Assembly (NCBI RefSeq): GCF_025755255.1 | Contig: NZ_JALIEB010000010.1 | Span: 110,902-174,901 of the forward strand | Length of the DNA stretch: 64,000 bases | Reading direction: 5' to 3' | Origin: Roseobacter sinensis | GTDB lineage: Bacteria; Pseudomonadota; Alphaproteobacteria; Rhodobacterales; Rhodobacteraceae | Part shown: piece by piece, positions 8,548-16,795 of the stretch | Position numbering within the stretch: the stretch's first letter is position 1 | Layout: every line of letters starts with the position of its first letter | Notes under the pieces: model-generated | Database searches by the model: none | What the model saw: the letters and a program-made list of their open reading frames with translations, nothing else | What the model was told of the DNA's origin: nothing | Translations under genes and position numbers: made by a program

Positions 8548-10148
8548 TGGCCGTGCTCGAGGTGGCGGGGCTGACCGTGAAACTGCCTCCGAGCGCCGAC
8601 CGGCCCTTTGCGGTCGAGGATATCACGCTGAAAGTCGACACCGGCGAAATCCTCTGCGTCGTGGGGGAAAGCGGGTCGGGCAAATCCGTCACCGCCTTCT
8701 CGGTCATGGGGCTGGCGGACAAGCGCGCGCTGACGCCTGTGGCCGGAACGATCAGGTTGGAAGGTGAGGATCTGCTGACCGCCAGTGACGAGCGCCTGCG
8801 CAAGCTGCGCGGCGAGAAGATGGCGATGATCTTTCAGGAGCCGATGACGGCGCTGAACCCCGTGCTGCGTGTCGGCGATCAGATTGGCGAAATGCTTGAG
8901 ATCCACACGGACCTCTCTGCTTCCGCCCGCAAGGCCAAGGTCATCGAAGCGATGCGGGATGTGCGCCTGCCGGACCCGGAAAAGATGTACCGCTCCTATC
9001 CGCATCAGCTCTCGGGCGGGCAACGGCAGCGGATCATGATCGCCATGGCGCTGACGCTGGAGCCGCAGCTTCTGATCGCGGATGAGCCGACAACAGCGCT
9101 CGATGTGACGACGCAGGCGCAGATCCTCAGCCTGATCAAGGACATCCAGCGCCGCAAGGGCATGGGTGTCATGTTCATCACCCATGACTTCGGCGTGGTG
9201 GCCGAGATTGCCGACCGCGTGGCCGTGATGAAACATGGCCGCATCGTGGAGCAGGGCACAGTGGCCGAGGTGCTGGGCGCGCCGAAAGATCCCTATACGC
9301 AAAAGCTGATTGCGGCGGTGCCATCGATGATCCCACCGGAACGGGCAGAGGCGCGGGGTGCCGTGGCGCTTCAGACACAGGACCTGGTCAAGACCTATGG
9401 GCACGCGGGGCTCTTCGGCACCGGCCGTGTGGTCAAGGCGGCGCAGGACGTGGACCTGACCGTGCGGCGCGGCGAGACGCTCGGGATCGTCGGCGAAAGT
9501 GGCTCGGGCAAATCCACCGTGGCGCGCTGTGTCATGCGGTTGATTGACCCGACCTCCGGCGCGATCCTGATCGACGGTGAGAACATCGCGACCCTGCGCG
9601 AAGGCCAACTGCGCCCGCATCGGCGTGACATCCAGATCGTGTTTCAGGACCCCTATCGTTCGCTCAATCCACGCCGAACCGTGGGGCAAAGCATTGTCGA
9701 AGGCCCGGTGAACTTCGGACTTGAGGTTGCGGAGGCCAAAGCACGCGCCGCTGACCTCATGCAAGTGGTCGGCCTGTCCGCCGATGCGCTGGAGCGCTTC
9801 CCGCATCAATTCTCCGGCGGTCAGCGCCAACGCATCTGCATCGCGCGCGCGCTGGCGATGGAACCGGCTATCCTGATCGCCGATGAGGCGGTCTCGGCCC
9901 TCGACGTCTCGGTGCAGGCGCAGGTGTTGGATCTGCTGGACGATGTCCGCAAGCGCTTCGATCTGGCGATGCTCTTCATCACGCACGATTTGCGCGTGGC
10001 AGCACAGATCTGCGACCGGATCATGGTCATGAACAAGGGTGAAGTGGTCGAAACCGGCCCGACGGCGGCTGTTTATGCCAACCCGCAGCATGCGTATACC
10101 CGCGCGTTGCTTGCGGCCGCTCCGGGCAAAGCGGGTCTCTCGGCTTGA
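8547..10148 (+). CDS. ABC transporter ATP-binding protein, DppD-DppF fusion
   Basis: The start is the ATG overlapping the permease stop in TGATG; the frame remains open upstream, but that part is antisense-like read-through. The 533-residue protein contains two complete ABC domains. The first (about 1-260) has [26 protein letters not shown] and [13 protein letters not shown]. The second (about 270-530) has [28 protein letters not shown] and [12 protein letters not shown]. Fusing both ATPases in one chain is common in alphaproteobacterial peptide importers (GsiA/YejF style). It powers the permease pair encoded upstream. Confidence 0.92.
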   Translation: MAVLEVAGLTVKLPPSADRPFAVEDITLKVDTGEILCVVGESGSGKSVTAFSVMGLADKRALTPVAGTIRLEGEDLLTASDERLRKLRGEKMAMIFQEPMTALNPVLRVGDQIGEMLEIHTDLSASARKAKVIEAMRDVRLPDPEKMYRSYPHQLSGGQRQRIMIAMALTLEPQLLIADEPTTALDVTTQAQILSLIKDIQRRKGMGVMFITHDFGVVAEIADRVAVMKHGRIVEQGTVAEVLGAPKDPYTQKLIAAVPSMIPPERAEARGAVALQTQDLVKTYGHAGLFGTGRVVKAAQDVDLTVRRGETLGIVGESGSGKSTVARCVMRLIDPTSGAILIDGENIATLREGQLRPHRRDIQIVFQDPYRSLNPRRTVGQSIVEGPVNFGLEVAEAKARAADLMQVVGLSADALERFPHQFSGGQRQRICIARALAMEPAILIADEAVSALDVSVQAQVLDLLDDVRKRFDLAMLFITHDLRVAAQICDRIMVMNKGEVVETGPTAAVYANPQHAYTRALLAAAPGKAGLSA

Positions 10149-10333
10149 GCGTCGGACAGGGGTATTCAGAGGCTTCGTTACCCCCCGGACCAGAGAGCCT
10201 TTCGGATCGGTCCCCCGCGTCCCGCTGCAGACAAAAGCAGCTGCGCAACAAAGTTTCTTCGCGGATTGCTTATCTTGTGGTATTCTACTTTTGAGAGAAG
10301 CATTTTGTTTGTTCGTTTCAGGTTGCTCGGTTC

Positions 10334-10579
10334 ATGGGAAACAGACGCCTTATCATTGTTCTTGCCTCCGACGAGGCCTCCCCGATCTCTCCAGATGACG
10401 TGCAGACAGAATTGGTCTCACTCGGGATCGACAATATTCGTCGATCCGAGCAGAGCGGTCCGGTTGTTGTAACCGGAACCGTCCCTTCGGAGACAGATGT
10501 TTCCGCGCTTCTCCGAACCCTGAATGGCATGCCGGCCGTCCGGAGTGCAGAAGAAGATAGTTGGACATTTAGTCAGTAA
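10334..10579 (+). CDS. Small protein with a predicted inhibitor-I9/propeptide-like fold
   Basis: An 81-residue protein with no signal peptide and no cysteine. Reading its hydrophobic pattern gives beta (RLIIVLA), alpha (SPDDVQTELVSLG), beta (IDNIRRSE), beta (PVVVTGTV), alpha (ETDVSALLRTLNG), beta (AVRSAEEDSWTFS). This order and size match the ferredoxin-like propeptides and I9 inhibitors that chaperone or block subtilisins. It sits 135 bases upstream of a subtilisin gene that carries its own different N-terminal region. The assignment is by pattern and neighbourhood, not by a clear sequence match; an unusual RiPP precursor is a weaker alternative. The ribosome site is weak. Confidence 0.55.
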   Translation: MGNRRLIIVLASDEASPISPDDVQTELVSLGIDNIRRSEQSGPVVVTGTVPSETDVSALLRTLNGMPAVRSAEEDSWTFSQ

Positions 10580-10714
10580 CTTGCATTTCGCGGGTCTTTT
10601 TTATCGCCCGCAGCCTATCCGGCCCTGACATGTCGATTTGAAACCGGACCGCGCGTGCCAGAGCGCGTTCCGTCCTCGCGGCCTATTTTGCCGCCCCGTG
10701 AAGGAGTATATGAC

Positions 10715-12799
10715 ATGGCAGACTACGACGATCTACCGGAAGGACCACAGGTCGTTCCCGGCCAGGTGATCATCAAGCTCACCCAGACAGCGCAACGACA
10801 GATGACCGCAGCGGTGCCGACAGGGCCGATGCGCGGCATGACCGCCGATGCGCCCTGCGAGCTTGGGGTCGATACCATCGACAAGGTGCTGAAGAAGTGC
10901 AAGGCGCGCACGATCAACCGCCTGCATGGGCCGATCCCCACGAGCACGCTCTCCAACGCTGCCACCGCCGAGGTCGCAGGTGACCTCGTTGGCACCATGC
11001 GTGTCCGCTACGACAGCGGCGATGACCCGGAGCAGGTTGCCAAGGACCTCAAGAAAGCCGCAGGCGTCACCGACGCTTCGGCGGAGTATTACCGGTTCAG
11101 CAGCGCAACACCCAACGACCCGGATTTCGGCCAGCTCTGGGGCATGCAGGCGATCAACGCGCCTGCCGCCTGGGACCGCACAACCGGATGCAGCAACGTG
11201 GTGGTGGGCGTGCTCGACACCGGGGTCGACCTGAACCATCCTGACCTTGCGCCCAACCTCGTGCAGGGACGCGACATGGTCGATCTGCCCGGTGCGACGC
11301 CACCGCCGGGGTTCCACTTCGAAGGCGATAATGTTGGGCGGGACAGTATCCCGCAGGACGAGGTGGGCCACGGCACCCATGTCGCCGGCACCATCGGTGC
11401 GGTGGGCAACAATGGCACGGGCGTCGTCGGCGTCTGCTGGTCCGTCAAGCTGATGCCCGTGAAAGTGCTGACCCGCATCGTCAACAACACCGATCCGCTC
11501 GACGTGCGCGGAACCGGCTCCTCCGCAGACGTCGCAGCAGGCATTCGCTGGGCCGTCGACAATGGCGCCCATATCCTGAACCTCAGCCTCGGGTCGCTGT
11601 CGAGCACCTTCGTGGAACGGGACGCGGTGGCTTATGCGGTCTCGCGGGGCGTCTTGGTCGTGGCTGCCATGGGCAATCACGAACAGCGCAACCCCGGTGC
11701 GCCGAGCTACCCCGCCGCCTATCCGAACGTTCTGTCGGTGGGTGCGGTGAACCAGGCCAAGCAGCGCGCGCCGTTCTCTGTCCGGGGCCCGCATATCGAT
11801 GTGGTCGCACCCGGTGTCGGCATCCGGTCAACCGATTGGGACGACACCTACAGCTCGAAGAGCGGGACCTCGATGGCGACGCCCCATGTCGCGGGTCTGG
11901 CCGCGCTGATGAAGTGCTGCAAATCGAGCCTCACTGCGGATCAGATCGCAGATATCATCCGGCAGACCGCCGAGCCGCTGCGCGACAATCCCGGTGATCC
12001 GGTGCCCAATGACAGCTATGGTGCCGGCCTGATTGATGCGCAGAAGGCGATCAACCGCGCCTGTCCGCGGTTCACGCTCCCGCCCTGTCGGCCCTGCATC
12101 ATTCCGCCGCCACCGTGCCGACCGTGTATCATTCCACCCCCGCCGCCGCCGTGTCGGCCCTGCTTGCCCCCGCCGCCGTGCCGGCCTTGCCTGCCGCCAC
12201 CGCCCTGTGTGGCCTGCCTGCCGCCGCCACCGCCCCCGCCGCCTTGCATTGCCTGTCCGCCTTGCGGTCCGTGCATAAGACGCGGCAGCGCGGAAGAGGC
12301 AGCGAGTGGATCGGCCCAGGCCTCTGCGGCCGGATCTGGCGATGCGGCGAGCCCGACCTTCACGCCCCCGCCGTGTCCGCCGTGCGTGGGGCCGTGCCAG
12401 CCGTGCTTGCCGCCGCCCCCGCCGCCGTGTCAGCCATGTCTGCCACCGCCGCCGCCCTGCAGGCCGTGTCTGCCGCCACCGCCGTGCTTCCCATGCCGGC
12501 CGTGTCTGCCCCCACCGCCGCCACCGCCACCGCCGTGCTTCCCGTGCCGGCCGTGCGTGCCACCGCCTCCGCCACCCTGCTTCTTCGCCAGCCCTGGCCA
12601 GAGCAGCGAGACGGGTGCGTATGGCGATCCGTCCGCGGGCTACGGCGATGCCGGTTGGGCCGGGGATTGGTCGGGCTATGATTGGTCAGGCTACGACTGG
12701 TCCGGATACGGCGACGGGTCAGGCTATGACTGGTCAGCCTATGGGTATGCCGACCCCTACGCGGGTTGGTATGATGACGGCGAGGGCGGGTCGCAATAG
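10715..12799 (+). CDS. Leaderless S8 (subtilisin) peptidase with CxxC/poly-proline and aromatic repeat tails
   Basis: The start is the ATG at 10715 with AAGGAG eight bases upstream; the product is 694 residues. It has no signal peptide (MADYDDLPEGPQ). An N-terminal region of about 130 residues is followed by the S8 domain with intact triad: Asp168 in GVLDTGVD, His219 in GHGTHVAG and Ser386 in SGTSMATPHVAG. From residue 450 to 622 comes a tail of about 30 cysteines, mostly CRPC/CQPC/CFPC pairs separated by runs of 3-9 prolines and interrupted by a Ser/Ala/Gly linker. The last 45 residues repeat DWSGY. The next genes encode a YcaO cyclodehydratase and SagB dehydrogenase, which act on Cys/Ser/Thr in peptides. 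The protein may be maturation protease, substrate, or both. Confidence 0.88.
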   Translation: MADYDDLPEGPQVVPGQVIIKLTQTAQRQMTAAVPTGPMRGMTADAPCELGVDTIDKVLKKCKARTINRLHGPIPTSTLSNAATAEVAGDLVGTMRVRYDSGDDPEQVAKDLKKAAGVTDASAEYYRFSSATPNDPDFGQLWGMQAINAPAAWDRTTGCSNVVVGVLDTGVDLNHPDLAPNLVQGRDMVDLPGATPPPGFHFEGDNVGRDSIPQDEVGHGTHVAGTIGAVGNNGTGVVGVCWSVKLMPVKVLTRIVNNTDPLDVRGTGSSADVAAGIRWAVDNGAHILNLSLGSLSSTFVERDAVAYAVSRGVLVVAAMGNHEQRNPGAPSYPAAYPNVLSVGAVNQAKQRAPFSVRGPHIDVVAPGVGIRSTDWDDTYSSKSGTSMATPHVAGLAALMKCCKSSLTADQIADIIRQTAEPLRDNPGDPVPNDSYGAGLIDAQKAINRACPRFTLPPCRPCIIPPPPCRPCIIPPPPPPCRPCLPPPPCRPCLPPPPCVACLPPPPPPPPCIACPPCGPCIRRGSAEEAASGSAQASAAGSGDAASPTFTPPPCPPCVGPCQPCLPPPPPPCQPCLPPPPPCRPCLPPPPCFPCRPCLPPPPPPPPPCFPCRPCVPPPPPPCFFASPGQSSETGAYGDPSAGYGDAGWAGDWSGYDWSGYDWSGYGDGSGYDWSAYGYADPYAGWYDDGEGGSQ
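12062..12580 (+). repeat. CxxC/poly-proline repeat tail of the S8 peptidase
   Basis: In-frame repeat region encoding residues 450-622 of the subtilisin. Units are of the type PPPPCRPCL with the proline run varying from 3 to 9. There are roughly 30 Cys, nearly all in CxxC or CxxCxxC spacing. A Ser/Ala/Gly-rich linker with no cysteine splits the region in two. Frames +1 and +2 here give artificial Arg/Pro and Ala/Val-rich reading frames that are not genes. Confidence 0.9.
12665..12742 (+). repeat. DWSGY aromatic repeats at the C-terminus of the S8 peptidase
   Basis: Residues 651-676 consist of DWSGY, DWSGY, DWSGY, a GDGSGY spacer and DWSAY. They are followed by an acidic aromatic end (GYADPYAGWYDDGEGGSQ). 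The tail is distinct in composition from the cysteine/proline region before it. Confidence 0.85.
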
Positions 12800-12823
12800 A
12801 CCGGCCTAAACTGTGACATTGCG

Positions 12824-12846
12824 CGGGGCGGCGATCTGCCGCCCCG
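12824..12846 (+). terminator. GC-rich hairpin between the S8 gene and the YcaO gene
   Basis: A perfect 9-bp stem CGGGGCGGC / GCCGCCCCG with a GATCT loop, followed by TGTTTCC rather than a long T run. It lies 25 bases after the peptidase stop and 30 before the YcaO start. It could be a weak terminator or attenuator that sets protease above modifying-enzyme expression, or an mRNA-stabilising hairpin. Confidence 0.5.
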
Positions 12847-12875
12847 TGTTTCCGAATTTCAGGACGGACCCTGCC

Positions 12876-14798
12876 ATGAATGAACGACCGCACCTCTCGG
12901 CCCAGCCGCACAGCATGGCGCGCCCGCTGCTCCTTGTCGGCAAGGGGAAGTTCGCACAGCAGCTCTCTGTGGCCCTGAGAGCCCAAGGCGGCCGACACGA
13001 GGTGGTGGAGCAGTGCCCTGCGGACCTCTCGGCGTATGCGGGCCTGGTGACCGTCGATGATGTGGTTGATCGTCAGGCCGTCCTGGCTTCAGCCGAACGG
13101 GCCATGCGCCAGGAATGCCCGCTGCTGCCGTTTCTGCTGATGGGCGAGGTGGCGCAGATCGGCCCGCTCACCCGAAGTGGGCCTGCCGGGGCCTGCGTGC
13201 TTTGCGCGGACACCCGGATGGCGGTGCTGACAGGGCGCTCGGCCCTCGACGCGGCCTGGCCGATGACCGACGATCTCCGTCGCCACCTCGTTCCGCATAC
13301 TGCCGCGCTGCTGGCAGATTGGTCCGCAGCGATGGAGCGCTTCACGAACCAACTGACCTTCGTCTGGAGCAACGGTGGGCAGAGCGCGCATCCCGTGTTG
13401 CGGACCGTGGCCTGCCCGCTTTGTGCCGAACAGGCCCCGGTCATGCCCTTCTGCGTGCCGCGCATCTTCCAGATCGATCCGAAGGCCGAACCGGATCAGG
13501 AGCGCATTCTGCGCCTCGAAGACCGGCTCGTGGATCCGATGACCGGGCCGATCAAATCGGTGGAGCAGCTCGAGCAGCCGCCGGGCGTGCCGTCGATCTG
13601 TCACACGGTGGCGACCTTGGCCGATCCCGGTTGGGCGCGCAGCGGCTTTGCCACGCTCGATTGCGGCGGCAATGAGCTCGAGCCCGCCCGGTCCCGCGCG
13701 GCGGCCCTGGGCGAAGCAATCGAACGGGCGACGGCGAGCGAGGTCTGGCCGGGTCATCTGACTGTCGGCTCGTGGGACGAGCTTGGCCCGCAGGCGCTGG
13801 ACCCCCTCAGCTTCGATCTGTTTCTGCCTGCCGATCGGCAGCGCGCGGGCTTCCCCTATGCCGCCCCGAGCCGCGCAGAGCGGCGGCACTGGATCTGGGG
13901 CACGGATCTTACGCGCGCGCAGCCCGTGCTGGTGCCCGCATCGCAGGTGTTCGTCCCCTTCACGCCCCCCGCGGAGGAGGCCGTCACCGACTATCCGCTG
14001 CTCAGCGGATTTGCAGCCGGGGCCAGCCGCGAGAGCGCGCTGCTGTCGGCCTTGCTCGAAGTCGTGGAACGCGACAGTTTCATGATCGCCTGGGCCAATC
14101 GTCTGCGCCTACAACCGGTCGATCTGGAAGATGGCGGCGCTTTGGCGCATTTGCGCGGCATCTTCGAGGATGTCGGCGTGGAGGTCCGCGTCGGCCTGAT
14201 CCAGCTGGATCTCGGGGCGCCCGTCGCGATTGCGATGGCGCGGTCCGACGTGGCCGGACACCCCGGCCTGGTCGTCGCCGCAGCGGCGGCGATGTCGCGC
14301 TGGTCGGCCTGCGAAAAGGCACTGACGGAGCTGACGGCAAACTGGCTCAACGTGCATCACACCCTGGCAGGTACGCCGCCGCCCACGGATGCGGAGCCTG
14401 CGCATATCCGGGACGAGACGGCGCACGGCCTGCTCTATGCACGTCCGGAGATGCGCGCCGAGGTCGACGTCTGGTGGCACAGCGACGCCGCCCCTCTGCG
14501 GCTGACCAAAGAGCTGCGCGCGGCGCACCCGCCAGGGCAGAGCTGCGCAGCCCTCATCCACACCATGGCCGCCGCCGGGCTTGGTCCGACGGTGGTCGAT
14601 CTGACGATGCCTGCGATGGCCGAGCTGGGTCTCTTCACCGTCAAGTGCGTCGTCCCCGGGGCCTATCCGATGAACTTCGACGCGCTCTGGCCGCACCTGG
14701 GCGGTCGCCGCATGATCGAAACGCCCGTCCGGGTAGGATTGAGATCCGCACCAAGTCCGGAGGCGGCTCTGAACCGGGTGCCGCACCCGTTTCCATGA
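12876..14798 (+). CDS. TOMM cyclodehydratase: E1-like leader-binding domain fused to YcaO
   Basis: A 640-residue fusion. The N-terminal part (about 14-230) is the partner (ocin-ThiF-like) domain, starting LLLVGKGKFAQQL, with two CxxC knuckles (GACVLCADTR and ACPLCAEQ) that form the structural zinc site. The C-terminal part (about 240-640) is YcaO: ALGEAIERA, SALLSALLEVVERDS for ATP/Mg binding, and the C-terminal proline-rich end NRVPHPFP typical of azoline-forming YcaOs. Such enzymes convert Cys/Ser/Thr of a precursor into thiazolines or oxazolines using ATP. It overlaps the SagB gene by ATGA and follows the Cys-rich S8 peptidase by 76 bases. An alternative start MARPLLL 13 codons later lacks a ribosome site. 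Confidence 0.9.
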   Translation: MNERPHLSAQPHSMARPLLLVGKGKFAQQLSVALRAQGGRHEVVEQCPADLSAYAGLVTVDDVVDRQAVLASAERAMRQECPLLPFLLMGEVAQIGPLTRSGPAGACVLCADTRMAVLTGRSALDAAWPMTDDLRRHLVPHTAALLADWSAAMERFTNQLTFVWSNGGQSAHPVLRTVACPLCAEQAPVMPFCVPRIFQIDPKAEPDQERILRLEDRLVDPMTGPIKSVEQLEQPPGVPSICHTVATLADPGWARSGFATLDCGGNELEPARSRAAALGEAIERATASEVWPGHLTVGSWDELGPQALDPLSFDLFLPADRQRAGFPYAAPSRAERRHWIWGTDLTRAQPVLVPASQVFVPFTPPAEEAVTDYPLLSGFAAGASRESALLSALLEVVERDSFMIAWANRLRLQPVDLEDGGALAHLRGIFEDVGVEVRVGLIQLDLGAPVAIAMARSDVAGHPGLVVAAAAAMSRWSACEKALTELTANWLNVHHTLAGTPPPTDAEPAHIRDETAHGLLYARPEMRAEVDVWWHSDAAPLRLTKELRAAHPPGQSCAALIHTMAAAGLGPTVVDLTMPAMAELGLFTVKCVVPGAYPMNFDALWPHLGGRRMIETPVRVGLRSAPSPEAALNRVPHPFP

Positions 14799-15586
14799 CG
14801 ACGTCCGCGCCCCCCCGCTTCGATGACGCGCCGCTTTCAGCGGTTGCCGATTTTCATCGCGCCAGCAGTCGGCACAGCTGGGATCGGGCTGACACGCCGT
14901 TTCGCCCGACCGCGCCCAGCACGCAGGCGCTGCCGCCAGCGGCCCTCCCGGATAATGCGCTCTCGGCCTGCATTGCTGGCCGGCTCTCCTGTCGCAGGTT
15001 CGATCAGGCCGCCGCCCTCCCGGCCGCGGCGCTGTCCAGCCTGCTTCACCTCTCATATGGCCATCTGGGCATGGTCGAGACGTTGCAGCAGACGCTGGAG
15101 ACGCGACCGGTGCCATCGGCATCCGGTTTCTACCCGCTGGCGTTTCTGGTCTTCGCGCGAGCGGTTGAAAACCTGCCCGCCGCGATCTACCGCTATGATC
15201 CATCTGCCCAATCCCTGTCCGCCATCGCCGCACTGCCGGACGCGCCGACGATGATGCAGGTCTTCCTGCAACAACCCTGGGCTGCGCAGGCCCCGGCAAT
15301 CGTCGTCATGACCGGACAGCCGCAAGCGGTTGTCGGACGCTACCACGCGCGGGGATACCGCTTTCTCCTTCTGGAGTGCGGGCATGTGGGGCAGAATCTC
15401 CTGCTTGGCGCTGCAGCACTTGGCCTCGCGGGCTGTCCCTTGGGCGGGTTCGAGGATTATCGGCTGTGCTGTGCCGCCGGCCTCGATGCCGAGCGGGAAT
15501 GGCCGCTCTATGCCGTTGCCCTTGGCTCACCTGACCCGGCACATCTGTCGGACCTGCGGACGCCGCAGGTCTACGCTCAGCCATAG
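14795..15586 (+). CDS. SagB-type (nitroreductase-family) azoline dehydrogenase
   Basis: A 263-residue FMN-dependent oxidoreductase of the SagB/McbC/ThcOx class. Recognisable blocks are SCRRFDQAAALP (the nitroreductase RRSxR region), LLHLSYG, PVPSASGFYPLAFLVFA, IYRYDP, and GYRFLLLECGHVGQNLLLGAAALGL with the GCPLGGF end motif. It oxidises azolines made by the cyclodehydratase to aromatic azoles. It starts inside the YcaO stop (ATGA), so the two enzymes are translationally coupled. No transporter or immunity gene follows; the next gene is convergent. Confidence 0.9.
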   Translation: MTTSAPPRFDDAPLSAVADFHRASSRHSWDRADTPFRPTAPSTQALPPAALPDNALSACIAGRLSCRRFDQAAALPAAALSSLLHLSYGHLGMVETLQQTLETRPVPSASGFYPLAFLVFARAVENLPAAIYRYDPSAQSLSAIAALPDAPTMMQVFLQQPWAAQAPAIVVMTGQPQAVVGRYHARGYRFLLLECGHVGQNLLLGAAALGLAGCPLGGFEDYRLCCAAGLDAEREWPLYAVALGSPDPAHLSDLRTPQVYAQP

Positions 15587-15657
15587 CCCGGCCGATCCGA
15601 GGAGCGAAGCACAGGACATCAGCCGCGTGCCGTCGACACCGGTGCAGCCCGATGGGT

Positions 15658-16437
15658 CTACTTCGCCAGCAGCAGATCGCAGGGCGGCTGTCGGATCAGA
15701 CCGGAGGAGAAACCGCCCAAGATGTAACGGCCGGCGTTCGACCGCGTATAGGCGCCGATCACAAGCAGATCGTAGTCATCCTCGGCCATGATGTCGGTCA
15801 GCGCATCCCGCGCCTTCGCTTCGACAAAAACCGGGTCTGGCAGCCCGTCGGGCAATTCGGAAACCGCCTGCCACGTCTCATAGTCCCGCTCGGCCTCCTC
15901 GCGGAACGAGACCTCATGGGCGTGAAACAATGTCAGTTCGGCACCGGGTGCGACCATCTCGATCTTGTGCAGACCCGAGGCGCAGACCGAAGACAGATCG
16001 ACACCGCCCAGAACCCGCGAATAGGGCCCGGTGACATCGCGCGCCACAAGCAATACGGGGCGAGCGCTTGCACGGATCAGGTGCTCCATCGTGGTTTCTT
16101 TTATGTGATCCAGAAACACCCTGCGCCGATGAAGCCCGACGATCAGAAGATCGGCCTCGATCTCCTCGGCGATCTGATGGATTTCCTCGACCGTGTCGCC
16201 GATCACGACCTTGATCTCATGCGCGATGCTGCGCGTGCCCGCATCCTCGGCCACCTCTTGCGCAAGCAGCCGTGTGGCATCGGTTTTGACCGAGCCCGAC
16301 AGCGGTTCGGGCATCGCGGCATCGACCACATGCAGCACCGTCAGCCTGGCCCCGGTCCGTGCCGAAAGCTCAACGCCGCGCCGGACCGCCTGACGCGATC
16401 GGTCGGACAAGTCGCTCGCCACCAAGATGTTTTTCAC
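15658..16437 (-). CDS. Tandem universal stress protein (UspA family)
   Basis: The start is the GTG ending at 16437, preceded by GGAGGAGAT; this gives MKNILVASDLSDRSRQAV, the normal Usp beginning, and 259 residues. Two Usp domains are visible. The first (1-145) ends GLHRRRVFLDHIKETTMEHL...PVLLVA. The second starts at YSRVLGGVDLS and ends GAYTRSNAGRYILGG...CDLLLAK. The second retains the G-x-G-like ATP-binding pattern. It is transcribed toward the SagB gene and away from the membrane protein at 16796, with no obvious functional link to either. Confidence 0.85.
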   Translation of the reverse strand: MKNILVASDLSDRSRQAVRRGVELSARTGARLTVLHVVDAAMPEPLSGSVKTDATRLLAQEVAEDAGTRSIAHEIKVVIGDTVEEIHQIAEEIEADLLIVGLHRRRVFLDHIKETTMEHLIRASARPVLLVARDVTGPYSRVLGGVDLSSVCASGLHKIEMVAPGAELTLFHAHEVSFREEAERDYETWQAVSELPDGLPDPVFVEAKARDALTDIMAEDDYDLLVIGAYTRSNAGRYILGGFSSGLIRQPPCDLLLAK

Positions 16438-16795
16438 CGGCTGATCTCCTCCCCTGATCCGCTGCATGTTACTCTTCATCCGATGTGGGGAATTCTTCCG
16501 CGCACACAAGAGGTTGTCGGCCAGGATCACCGGTGTTTTCCGAAAAAGCGGGGGTCGCCCCACGCCACATCGCCTGCGCTCACAGCGGCTTGAGCGCATC
16601 AGCAGGCGGATCATCGCACGGCAGAGCCGCTGCGGTCTGCGGCGCCTGCGCCGGCCACATCTGGCCAGCGGGCGCGCTGGGCGCCGGCACGGCTGCAAAC
16701 TGGACAGCTCAGGCCCAATTTGCAAAGCTTTCCCGGCGGGCGCGGTGTCATCCGGTGAACCGCCAACTGTGATGACCGGGTGAAGGGGGACCACC
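16438..16795. other. Divergent intergenic region, no gene recognised
   Basis: About 360 bases between the Usp gene and the four-helix membrane protein gene. Open frames here give Arg-rich or low-complexity products without homology that I recognise. It must hold two divergent promoters; I see no FNR-type TTGAT-N4-ATCAA box. AAGGGGGA just before 16796 is the ribosome site of the rightward gene. Confidence 0.5.

Noticed and set aside
8208..10091. A 627-codon leftward open frame
   Set aside because: It lies antisense to the fused ABC ATPase, whose motifs are unmistakable; the frame is a by-product of high GC.
12062..12580. Non-coding tandem repeat or assembly artefact
   Set aside because: Frame is kept across more than 500 bases with varied codons and a non-repetitive linker, so it is a real protein tail.
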